Assembly: GCA_025357975.1 (NCBI GenBank)
Contig: JANYKY010000111.1
Coordinates: 1-22,047, forward strand
Reading direction: 5' to 3'
Length of the DNA stretch: 22,047 nucleotides
Origin: Gemmatimonadaceae bacterium
GTDB lineage: Bacteria; Gemmatimonadota; Gemmatimonadetes; Gemmatimonadales; Gemmatimonadaceae
Shown: positions 8,170 to 14,745 of the stretch, one piece after another
How the letters are laid out: the number at the start of each line of letters is the position of its first letter
Numbering within the stretch: the first letter of the stretch is position 1
Position numbers and translations under genes: made by a program
The notes under the pieces: model-generated
Seen by the model: the letters and a program-made list of their open reading frames with translations, nothing else
Databases searched by the model: none
What the model was told of the DNA's origin: nothing

Positions 8170-9471
8170 CTAGAGAACGCGCCGCATCTGCTGAGCTCCC
8201 CATTCGAGAACTTTTCCAGTCCACGGGCGTTTTTTGAAAGTCTCGAGCTTTATCTCGTCCGAATACTTGAGATCTTCCATGAAAATGTCGTCCATCTGCT
8301 TCCCGATATCAGGGTCGAGCGCAAGAATTTGCGATTCATTGTTGAAGGCGATCGACCTGTTGTCGAAATTCATCGATCCCATCGTTGACCAGAGCTCATC
8401 TACTACGATTGTCTTGGCGTGCATCATCGTTGGCTTGTATTCGTAGATCTTTACACCACCCGCGAGCAGATTCTCGTAGAGTGCGCGCCCCGCATACCAC
8501 GTTGACTTCACATCTGTGGCTGGTCCGACCGTCAGAACGCGAACATCTACTCCGCGCTTTGCGGCATTGATGAGAAGCTGGCAGAAATCGACGTTCGGGA
8601 CGAAATACGAATTCGAGATGTAGAGCGTTTTGCGCGCTCCGGCGATCGTGAGCGCGTAGAGGCGCTCCGCGGGAGTGCTTCCAATCGTCGGAAGGCTGTG
8701 CATCAGGCCGGCTTTGACCGTGCCTTTGTCCTCGAACGAAACCGGCGGGAAGAATAAATCGCCGGTGAGCAGCTCCCCTTTCGTTTCAGCCCAGCCTGAC
8801 GCGAATGCTGCCTGTAGTGCTGCTACTGTCGGCCCCATGAAGCGCACGTTGCTTTCACGCCACTGTCCATCGTGACGACCGTCGCCGAGCCAGTAGTCGG
8901 CCAGACCAAAACCACCTGTGTAGCCAACACGGCCGTCCACCACAACGACGCGAACGTGTGAACGCTGCGCAGCTTTCTGAAGCGTATACCATTTGAGAGG
9001 ACGCAGCCATTCGAACTCGACGCCCGATTTTTTGAGGCCGTCGACCCACTCCGGTGGCAGTGGCTGCGAGCCAAACGCGTCCATCATGACGAGTACTCTG
9101 ACTCCTGCTTGGGCTCGCTCCTCCAGATATTTCGCCATCGTGTCGGCAACGGCACCGGGCTGCGAGTAATACATCTGCACTGTGACTGTGTGCTTGGCCG
9201 ACGCGATGTCCTTCCACAGGCGAGGATACGTGCCCTCACCGTTGAGCATTATCTCAATCTTGTTGCCGTCCTCGATATGTGTGCCGGTAAACAGCTCGAT
9301 CGTTTGCAGGAACAGCGGGTCACTTACTTCTGGGGGACCGCCCTTGTCTCCTGGTGTGATGACCGTACGAACGGTCGCTCCTCTGGTTACTGATAGAATT
9401 CCTATCAGCATCAGCACGAGGGCGAGAATGAGAACGATTGTCAGCGCGCCGTACTTCAGGATTCCCAGCAT
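8170..9471 (-). CDS. Membrane-anchored phospholipase D family protein, cardiolipin-synthase-like
   Basis: This 433-aa protein opens with one N-terminal membrane segment (residues 8-28), then two PLD half-domains. The second catalytic motif is intact: HAKTIVVD (H351, K353, D358) followed by GSMNFDNRS. The first reads HVRVVVVD (H172, R174, D179), with Arg in place of the usual Lys, followed by GYTGGFGLADYW. Two HKD motifs plus a membrane anchor fit a cardiolipin synthase, which joins phosphatidylglycerol molecules, or a related transphosphatidylase. A non-synthase PLD hydrolase cannot be excluded given the Arg. It is the first gene of the minus-strand set with lhr and the DUF1624 gene. The upstream 99 nt is shared with the divergent RepA-like gene; no confident promoter was found there. 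Confidence 0.82.
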   Translation of the reverse strand: MLGILKYGALTIVLILALVLMLIGILSVTRGATVRTVITPGDKGGPPEVSDPLFLQTIELFTGTHIEDGNKIEIMLNGEGTYPRLWKDIASAKHTVTVQMYYSQPGAVADTMAKYLEERAQAGVRVLVMMDAFGSQPLPPEWVDGLKKSGVEFEWLRPLKWYTLQKAAQRSHVRVVVVDGRVGYTGGFGLADYWLGDGRHDGQWRESNVRFMGPTVAALQAAFASGWAETKGELLTGDLFFPPVSFEDKGTVKAGLMHSLPTIGSTPAERLYALTIAGARKTLYISNSYFVPNVDFCQLLINAAKRGVDVRVLTVGPATDVKSTWYAGRALYENLLAGGVKIYEYKPTMMHAKTIVVDELWSTMGSMNFDNRSIAFNNESQILALDPDIGKQMDDIFMEDLKYSDEIKLETFKKRPWTGKVLEWGAQQMRRVL

Positions 9472-9570
9472 TCACCGCTCTGTTTTAAAGTGAAGAACAC
9501 ATGATGTCGCACCGTGCTTCATCGAGCCACTCCTTGCAGCGCCTGAAAGGTTACCGCAGTTTCACTTCAC

Positions 9571-10422
9571 ATGACTCTCGCAGCCCGCAGACGTTCTGCG
9601 AACCGAGCCATCTATCTCGACCGCTCGCTCGAAGCGCTGCCAATCTTCCGGCTCAGCGATTCGGCCGAAGAGTCGACCATAACTTACTCTCCGGCATCCG
9701 GAGGGCGATGGCGTGTCCTTCCGTCCCCAGGCGACCGCCTGCCTGGGACCTTCGATCAGGATGTCTACGTTGAAATCCTGCATCGATACTCAGAAGCGGG
9801 ACTTCCAGCCGATGGAACGGTAACCTTCACACTGCACTCGTTTCTGCGGTCAATTGGACGTCGGGTTGACGGTCGCACCTACGAGCAGCTGCGGTCGGCG
9901 TTGAATCGTCTGGAAAGAACCATGCTAGAGTCGTCGGGGGTATATGTCAGCGCCCGAAATGGGGCCCCGATCGAAGATCGTTTTTCGATTCTGAGCTCGG
10001 TCGCAATCGAGCGGAGACGGCTTGCCGACAGGGAGCAATTCGCTCTCTTCCCGGTTCTTACGGCATCGGAGCCAGGTGACGCGCGCGTTACGATTTCCGC
10101 GATGTTGCGTGACAATATCGCCGCCGGATGCATGGTCACCCTGTCGTCCGTACTGTATCAATCGCTTACGAATCCTGTTGCTCGGCGCCTCTATCGGCTG
10201 CTGGAAGTCGCCCGAGAGCTGGGTACCGTAACGTGGCGCGTTCAACTCGACCAGCTCGCTCAACAGCTGCCGCTTGCTCAACGCTACCCGTCGCATCTTC
10301 AGCGTGTTCTGCAACCGGCACACGAGATGCTTGTTGCAACAGGATTGCTTCGCAGCGCATCCTTTCGTCAGATCAACCGCGACTGGCTCGTGGACTACGT
10401 GCTTGCCGTTCGCAACACTTGA
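9571..10422 (+). CDS. Replication initiator protein A (RepA/RPA)-like protein
   Basis: The 283-aa protein carries features of the plasmid replication-initiator RPA domain. These include WRVLPSPGDRLPGTFDQDVYVEIL at residues 47-70, a FTLHSFLRSIGRR segment and an Arg-rich QLRSALNRLERTMLESSGVY helix. A second winged-helix-like half follows (SLTNPVARRLYRLLEVAR, then VQLDQLAQQLPL). Such proteins start replication on plasmids, but chromosomal single copies occur in several soil phyla with no known job. No iterons, parAB or other plasmid genes are near. ATG 9571 is the only start after an in-frame TGA at 9544, and it has no clear ribosome site. It diverges from the PLD-family gene. The likely role is DNA binding; acting as an initiator is unproven. 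Confidence 0.7.
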   Translation: MTLAARRRSANRAIYLDRSLEALPIFRLSDSAEESTITYSPASGGRWRVLPSPGDRLPGTFDQDVYVEILHRYSEAGLPADGTVTFTLHSFLRSIGRRVDGRTYEQLRSALNRLERTMLESSGVYVSARNGAPIEDRFSILSSVAIERRRLADREQFALFPVLTASEPGDARVTISAMLRDNIAAGCMVTLSSVLYQSLTNPVARRLYRLLEVARELGTVTWRVQLDQLAQQLPLAQRYPSHLQRVLQPAHEMLVATGLLRSASFRQINRDWLVDYVLAVRNT

Positions 10423-10533
10423 CCACCTGGAAGTGTCAACAAACCGATACAATAGGGACTCGCCCCGGAACTCTCCCAGTCGAGAGGCGTATCTAGTACC
10501 TTCAGCGTAAGCTCACCCATAAGCAGGTCACGC

Positions 10534-12132
10534 ATGTTCAATCGCCGCAAACTCGCTCTTCTTGGGCTCGTCGCCGTTCCGCTCCTCGCGGGCGGTTTTG
10601 TCGCACAGGAACGTTCTGCCACCGATGGCGCACGTCTGCTCGACCAGGTCCTTACTATTGTCTCGAGTCGCTTTGTCGATAGCGTCGATGCCGCGAATCT
10701 TTACGAGAAGGCAGCGCGAGGCCTCGTTCACGAGCTCAACGATCCTTATTCGGTTTTGCTGTCGCCAAAGGAGCTGTCGAGCTTCAACGCGCAGACCGGC
10801 GGCAAGTACGGCGGTGTGGGAATGGAGATCGGCGAAGTAGAAAAGGTCATCACTGTTCAGCGTGTTTTCCCTCACACGCCGGCTGAAGCCGCCGGAGTGA
10901 TCGAGGGTGACCGGATTGTGCAGGTCGACACCGCCAATACGCGTGGCTGGACGACGCAGCAGGTTTCGGATGTTCTCAAAGGAACGCCGGGAACCAAGGT
11001 CAACGTAAAATTTCTTCGAACAGGAGTGGCTCAGCCAATTGCGGTCACGTTCACGCGTGCCGATGTTCGCATTCCGGCCGTTCCATTCGCGATCATGCTC
11101 GATGGAAAGATTGGATATGTGCCGCTTCAGCAGTTCAACGAGACGGCGACCGAAGAGCTCGATGCAGCGATCAAGCGACTCACGTCTGAAGGCGCAAAGG
11201 GTCTCATCTTCGACCTTCGTGGCAATGGAGGCGGATATCTCGATCAGTCGGAAACAGTCGCCAATCTTTTTCTCAACAAGGGCCTGCAAGTCTCGAGCGT
11301 TCGCGGGCGCGCAGGATTTCAGGAAGTCCTGAATGCCACCGGCAATCCGCTCGCTCCGTCAATTCCGCTCATCGTGTTGACCGACGGGCGCACGGCTTCG
11401 GCGTCCGAGATTGTTGCGGGCGCGCTGCAGGATCACGATCGCGCGGTAATCGTGGGTACGACGTCATTCGGCAAGGGACTGGTGCAGACCGTTTATCCGC
11501 TCGATGGTGGATACGCCTTGAAGATGACGACTGCCAAATGGTATACACCCAGTGGCAGATCAATCCAGAAGGCGCGAAAGCTTCTTCCAGACGGATCGTT
11601 CGTCGAAGTTATGCCTGACTCGATGGAAACCGATTCGGTTCGCAAGTCGCGCCCGAAGTTCAAGTCTGACGCGGGCAGAATCGTGTATGGTGGTGGCGCG
11701 ATCACGCCGGACGTGATCGTTCAGCCAGACACGCTTAGCTCCAACGAGCAGAAGCTTCTTACAGCTCTTGCACCGAAAGCGCAGGTCTTCCGCACGACGC
11801 TGATCAATTTCGCGGTCGAGCAAAAGGGCAAAGTGCAGCCTGGGTTTGCGGTGTCGAAAGCGTGGCGCGATGAGTTCTACAATCGTCTCGTTACCCAGGG
11901 CGTTAAAGTGGACAGAGCCCAGTTCGATGCGGGTGGAACGGAGATCGACCGTCTGCTCGGATCGAGCATTGCGCGCATTGCTTTTGGCGATTCGACCGAA
12001 AAGCGCCGAGACATTGGTGATGATTCACAGCTGCGCCGTGCAATCGAGCTGATCAAGAATCGTCAGACGCAGCGCGATCTGTTCGCGGCAGTTGCCCAGC
12101 AGCAGGTCAACACCGCTTCGACCAATCACTAG
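10534..12132 (+). CDS. S41 C-terminal processing peptidase (CtpA/Prc-like)
   Basis: This 532-aa enzyme starts with a signal peptide or anchor (MFNRRKLALLGLVAVPLLAG), so it acts in the cell envelope. A PDZ domain begins near residue 90 (YGGVGMEI, AGVIEGDRIVQVD). The S41 catalytic core follows: GYVPLQQFNE, GLIFDLRGNGGGYLDQS and the dyad region. Ser289 (TASAS), Lys314 (SFGKGLVQ) and Gln318 show the same S to K (+25) to Q (+29) spacing as in Prc. These proteases trim or degrade C-termini of envelope proteins. The C-terminal 130 residues (DEFYNRLVTQGVKVDR) resemble the helical extension seen in several C-terminal proteases. It lies 112 nt after the RepA-like gene and probably has its own promoter. 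A strong terminator follows. Confidence 0.93.
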   Translation: MFNRRKLALLGLVAVPLLAGGFVAQERSATDGARLLDQVLTIVSSRFVDSVDAANLYEKAARGLVHELNDPYSVLLSPKELSSFNAQTGGKYGGVGMEIGEVEKVITVQRVFPHTPAEAAGVIEGDRIVQVDTANTRGWTTQQVSDVLKGTPGTKVNVKFLRTGVAQPIAVTFTRADVRIPAVPFAIMLDGKIGYVPLQQFNETATEELDAAIKRLTSEGAKGLIFDLRGNGGGYLDQSETVANLFLNKGLQVSSVRGRAGFQEVLNATGNPLAPSIPLIVLTDGRTASASEIVAGALQDHDRAVIVGTTSFGKGLVQTVYPLDGGYALKMTTAKWYTPSGRSIQKARKLLPDGSFVEVMPDSMETDSVRKSRPKFKSDAGRIVYGGGAITPDVIVQPDTLSSNEQKLLTALAPKAQVFRTTLINFAVEQKGKVQPGFAVSKAWRDEFYNRLVTQGVKVDRAQFDAGGTEIDRLLGSSIARIAFGDSTEKRRDIGDDSQLRRAIELIKNRQTQRDLFAAVAQQQVNTASTNH

Positions 12133-12167
12133 ATCGACATAACCGATCGCGTATCGAGTCAAAGACT

Positions 12168-12201
12168 GCTGCCACGGAAATCGTGGCGGCGGTTTTATTT
12201 T
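12168..12201 (+). terminator. Rho-independent terminator of the S41 protease gene
   Basis: Arms GCTGCCACG (12168-12176) and CGTGGCGGC (12182-12190) pair over nine positions with one G-U, around a 5-nt loop. GGTTTTATTTT follows. It begins 36 nt after the protease stop. The stop codon of the convergent lipoprotein gene lies in the T tract, so the hairpin also stands just beyond that gene's end, but without a good T run on that strand. Confidence 0.85.
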
Positions 12202-13061
12202 CTCGACTGGATGTCAGGAGGCCAGTTCGGTTTGTGCGAATACTTTCCGAAAAAAGCCTGCAACACCGAGTCGGGGGTTTCGCTCATCGTGACGACATCG
12301 AGCTTGTCGGACAGCGGCATGACCTTCGAAAAGTCCCTGTAGCGTTTGTAACCATGGGGAAAAAAGACTTCACCCTTTCTGGTTATGCGGCCAAGCAGCT
12401 GGTCGGGGACGAAGAATGTCGTCGCGGCGTCGTAGAAGAAATTGAGCGTTTTGGATTTCGGAAGACTGCTTTCGCGAATCCCGCCGGGCAGTGATCCGTG
12501 TTTTCCCCACTGAACGTCGATTGTCACCTGAGTTTTCGGCCACGGAGTATGAAGGATCGTCCCGTGCCAGTATGTCCAGACGTCGGTCGGGGCCTTCGAT
12601 GAGTCGTAGCCAACCCATACAACTTCTTCGTCAGTCGGGACCGTAAACGGAATCCATGACCCGTTGACGTCGTCTCGCCACAGTAGGTGATAGGCGATGA
12701 TCCGCTTTGTCGGGTGGACCACGGCGGCCACTCGGGACAGCGGGAACGTTTCGTCGCGCTGGATGTACAACACCGGTGCCAGACTACGCGCCAGCAGCGT
12801 GCCACTATCGGACGCCGTCAACGCACCTGGCAAATCAATGGGTCGCAACGGGATATGGGCGTGAGGCCCGCATCCGCCTAGAAGAGCGACGAACAGAAGA
12901 ACTCCCCGGGACTTTCGGAGCTGTCCGTTGCTTTTACGTAGTCCAGCGACTCCAACAGAAATCCTGATCCATGCCGCCGTGAGGGCGGAGTGGTCCGGGC
13001 CGTCGGAGGGCCGATGCGTAAGCCGCGTCCAAACACGTATAATCCCGCTCAAGTGCTTCAC
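12195..13061 (-). CDS. Predicted lipoprotein of unknown function
   Basis: A lipobox sits at LLFVALLGGCG, with Cys64 if GTG 13061 is the start, so the mature protein of about 225 aa should be a membrane-anchored lipoprotein. The mature part has APVLYIQRDETFPLS, IIAYHLLWRDDVNG, DEEVVWVGYD, TYWHGTILHTPW and VQWGKHGSLPGG. This run of acidic, Trp and His motifs loosely recalls Vps62-like/NPP1-like folds of unknown activity; the resemblance is from memory and weak. The start is a problem: about 50 residues precede the signal, and the only other conventional start before the lipobox is a TTG at 13052. The 5' end is antisense to the start of the zinc-ribbon gene. The gene is convergent with the protease gene. 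Confidence 0.6.
   Translation of the reverse strand: MKHLSGIIRVWTRLTHRPSDGPDHSALTAAWIRISVGVAGLRKSNGQLRKSRGVLLFVALLGGCGPHAHIPLRPIDLPGALTASDSGTLLARSLAPVLYIQRDETFPLSRVAAVVHPTKRIIAYHLLWRDDVNGSWIPFTVPTDEEVVWVGYDSSKAPTDVWTYWHGTILHTPWPKTQVTIDVQWGKHGSLPGGIRESSLPKSKTLNFFYDAATTFFVPDQLLGRITRKGEVFFPHGYKRYRDFSKVMPLSDKLDVVTMSETPDSVLQAFFGKYSHKPNWPPDIQSRK
13005..13010 (+). promoter_or_regulatory. Shine-Dalgarno site fixing the zinc-ribbon gene start
   Basis: GGAGGG lies 3 nt before the ATG at 13014. It supports that codon over the in-frame ATG at 12990, which has no such site. Confidence 0.6.
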
Positions 13062-13232
13062 CTCATCAATAGCGATCGATCACGCGGACCGCTTAGTTGC
13101 CCCTCGTGTTCTGGTCCCATCGAGCGCGAGCCAGGCCAATATCCTCCCGCTCCCATGTCCCACGTCACGCTGCGGTGTCAGAGCTGTGGCCGGACTGCCC
13201 GGTACATAGCGAGTGCGGCCGGAGCTGCCTGA
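13014..13232 (+). CDS. Small zinc-ribbon-like protein
   Basis: This 72-aa product (MRKPRPNTYNPAQVLHLINSD start) has two CxxC knuckles, CPSC and CQSC, about 30 residues apart. They flank a Pro/His stretch and are followed by GRTARYI, the layout of a zinc ribbon. The first 20 residues look like a short helix (PAQVLHLIN). Such small proteins may bind nucleic acid or another protein; no function can be assigned. The start is set by GGAGGG at 13005-13010. Its first 48 nt are antisense to the nominal 5' end of the lipoprotein gene. It is 207 nt upstream of the cold-shock gene on the same strand. Confidence 0.6.
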   Translation: MRKPRPNTYNPAQVLHLINSDRSRGPLSCPSCSGPIEREPGQYPPAPMSHVTLRCQSCGRTARYIASAAGAA

Positions 13233-13303
13233 ATAGACCGGCTTGGCGCCACTGGCCCGGTTTGGGTAATTGCACAAAACTTGCCCTAAACATTTGACGT
13301 AAA

Positions 13304-13350
13304 CCGTCCGCGCGTTGCGGCGATCATCATGTACCGGACGGATGGCGCGG
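13304..13350 (+). other. Inverted repeats in the cold-shock gene leader
   Basis: CCGTCCG (13304-13310) can pair with CGGACGG (13335-13341). The overlapping CCGCG (13308-13312) can instead pair with CGCGG (13346-13350), so two mutually exclusive stems are possible 90-136 nt before the csp start. Cold-shock mRNAs often have long leaders that refold with temperature. No convincing promoter was found upstream, so it is unproven that this region is in the transcript. Confidence 0.3.
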
Positions 13351-13439
13351 TATTTCACACCCGGTGCGCACACTGATGCACGTCCAGAGCGGCACCAGTG
13401 GCTACAGTCAGACCCCTGTGAAGGGAAAGGGAACGAGTT

Positions 13440-13646
13440 ATGTCACGCATTACAGGCACTGTGAAGTGGTTCAACGATGCTAAGGGATTCGGGTTCATTT
13501 CCCGCGAGGGCGGTCCCGACGTCTTCGTCCACTTCAGCGCTATCGCCGGCTCCGGTTTCAAGTCTCTCGCAGAGGGCGACAAGGTCGAGTTCGAAGTAGT
13601 GCAGGGACAGAAAGGCCCGCAGGCAGCAGAAGTCACGAAAGCCTGA
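13440..13646 (+). CDS. csp: Cold-shock domain protein
   Basis: The 68-aa protein is a complete single cold-shock domain: [15 protein letters not shown] (RNP1 KGFGFI), DVFVHFSAI (RNP2) and a C-terminal [20 protein letters not shown] strand pair. Members bind single-stranded RNA and DNA and melt mRNA structure in the cytoplasm. AAGGGA ends 7 nt before the ATG. A terminator follows at once, so it is transcribed alone. Whether it is cold-induced cannot be told from the protein. Length and motifs are standard for the family. Confidence 0.97.
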   Translation: MSRITGTVKWFNDAKGFGFISREGGPDVFVHFSAIAGSGFKSLAEGDKVEFEVVQGQKGPQAAEVTKA

Positions 13647-13647
13647 A

Positions 13648-13678
13648 AAAGAACCCGGCAGAATGCCGAGTTCTTTTT
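13648..13678 (+). terminator. Rho-independent terminator of the cold-shock gene
   Basis: AAAGAAC (13648-13654) pairs with GTTCTTT (13670-13676). An inner CGGCA/TGCCG stem closes a GAA loop, with one C-A mismatch between the two stems. TT follows, and the A-rich left arm makes the right arm a T tract. It begins 2 nt after the csp stop. Confidence 0.85.
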
Positions 13679-13716
13679 GGCCACAAGCCACAAGCCACAA
13701 GCCACAACCAAAAGCC
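13679..13716 (+). repeat. Tandem heptamer GCCACAA, left arm of an inverted repeat
   Basis: Four perfect head-to-tail copies of GCCACAA occupy 13680-13707, followed by CCAAAAGCC. The stretch 13687-13716 is an imperfect inverted copy of 13825-13855. Read on the minus strand it gives a low-complexity hydrophobic Trp/Leu/Val/Ala/Cys peptide, which is an artefact. Confidence 0.85.
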
Positions 13717-13824
13717 ACGGGCCACGAGCAAAAAGCCGCATGCCGTAATCGGCCCAGGCAAAATCAAACTTACGACTTGATAGTTCTCGCCTGAAAAACG
13801 TGAAATAGTCACGGACTGCTTTTG

Positions 13825-13855
13825 GGCTTTTGGCTGGTGTCTTGTGGCCTGTGGC
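13825..13855 (+). repeat. Right arm of the csp-ku intergenic inverted repeat
   Basis: The reverse complement of this stretch (GCCACAGGCCACAAG, then CCAAAAGCC at its end) matches the heptamer block at 13687-13716 with few differences. The arms are about 108 nt apart. The block is open in frame with ku and could be mistaken for an N-terminal extension of Ku (reading GFWLVSCGLWL). Confidence 0.75.
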
Positions 13856-13890
13856 TTGCTTTTCTAGAAGGTCTCAAATTGGGAGAGCAA

Positions 13891-14733
13891 ATGGCCGCGA
13901 TCTGGAAAGGCTCTGTCTCATTCGGCCTCGTCAATATTCCAGTCGAGCTGCGGACCGCCGTCCGCGCCGATCACATAAGCTTTCGACTCCTCCACAAGGA
14001 GGACATGTCACCCGTCAAATACGAGCGGGTCAGCCAATCCGAAGGCGAGACAATCCCCTGGAGTGACATCGTAAAGGGTTACGAATACGAGAAGGGAAAA
14101 TTCGTCATCGTCACCGACGAAGACTTCAAGGCTGCCGCAATCGAAGGCTCCAAGACGATCGACATTCTCGACTTTGTAAAAGAAGAAGAGATCGACCTCC
14201 GCTACTTCGAGACTCCGTACTATCTCGTGCCTGGAAAAGGGGCCGAGAAATCATATGCGTTGCTTCGCGAAGCCATTCGGTCCACCAAATCTGTCGGGAT
14301 CGGCAAGATCATCATGAGGCAGCATCAGCATCTCGCCGGCATCAAGGTGGTCGGCAACGCCCTCGTGCTCGAAGTCATGCGCTTCGCAAACGAGCTGGTG
14401 AACAGCGATGAGTACAGCTTCCCCGCACGGACCGCCGTACGGCCGCAGGAACTAAAGATGGCCGAGCAGCTCGTTGAAAATCTTGCGCAGCCCTTCGATC
14501 CAAGCCGTTACACTGACGACTACCGCGCGAATTTAATGAAGCTCATCAAGGCCAAGATGAAAGGCAAAACAATCAAGCTCGAAGCTCCAGAAGAAGACAC
14601 GGAGGATTCGGGCGTTCTCGACCTCATGTCGCGTCTTCGCGCCAGCCTAGACCAGGGTAGCGGAAAGAAAACCGCACGCCCGAAAAGGACCGCGGCCAAA
14701 TTGTCGCCGAAAAGCAAACGCAAGTCCGCCTGA
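13891..14733 (+). CDS. ku: Non-homologous end-joining protein Ku
   Basis: This 280-aa protein begins MAAIWKGSVSFGLVNIPVEL, the typical start of bacterial Ku. The core beta-barrel has ISFRLLHKEDMSPVKYERV, then YFETPYYLVPGKGAEKSYALLREA and GIGKIIMRQHQHLAGI. A basic Lys/Arg-rich tail (KKTARPKRTAAKLSPKSKRKSA) of the kind that aids DNA binding and threading ends it. Ku homodimers encircle double-strand ends and recruit LigD. Length fits the family (about 270-300). An in-frame ATG at 13822 would add 23 residues translated from the low-complexity repeat; ATG 13891 with GGGAGAG just upstream is the true start. ligD follows after 12 nt, so the two are co-transcribed. Confidence 0.97.
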   Translation: MAAIWKGSVSFGLVNIPVELRTAVRADHISFRLLHKEDMSPVKYERVSQSEGETIPWSDIVKGYEYEKGKFVIVTDEDFKAAAIEGSKTIDILDFVKEEEIDLRYFETPYYLVPGKGAEKSYALLREAIRSTKSVGIGKIIMRQHQHLAGIKVVGNALVLEVMRFANELVNSDEYSFPARTAVRPQELKMAEQLVENLAQPFDPSRYTDDYRANLMKLIKAKMKGKTIKLEAPEEDTEDSGVLDLMSRLRASLDQGSGKKTARPKRTAAKLSPKSKRKSA

Positions 14734-14745
14734 GAAACATCATCT

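Noticed and set aside
9472..9570. AAGTGAA/TTCACTT inverted repeat near the RepA-like gene as an iteron or origin
   Set aside because: Only seven bases, one pair, no direct repeats or A/T-rich unwinding region.
10420..10461. TTGACC and TACAAT as a promoter for the S41 protease gene
   Set aside because: The boxes are 23 bp apart, too far for a sigma-70 promoter; no better pair was seen in the 112-nt gap.
13355..13741. Minus-strand frame across csp and the heptamer repeat
   Set aside because: It reads through the repeat and antisense to an intact cold-shock gene.
13822..13890. N-terminal extension of Ku from an upstream ATG
   Set aside because: The 23 residues come from the low-complexity repeat; MAAIWKGSVSFGLVNIPVEL is the standard Ku start and has a ribosome site.
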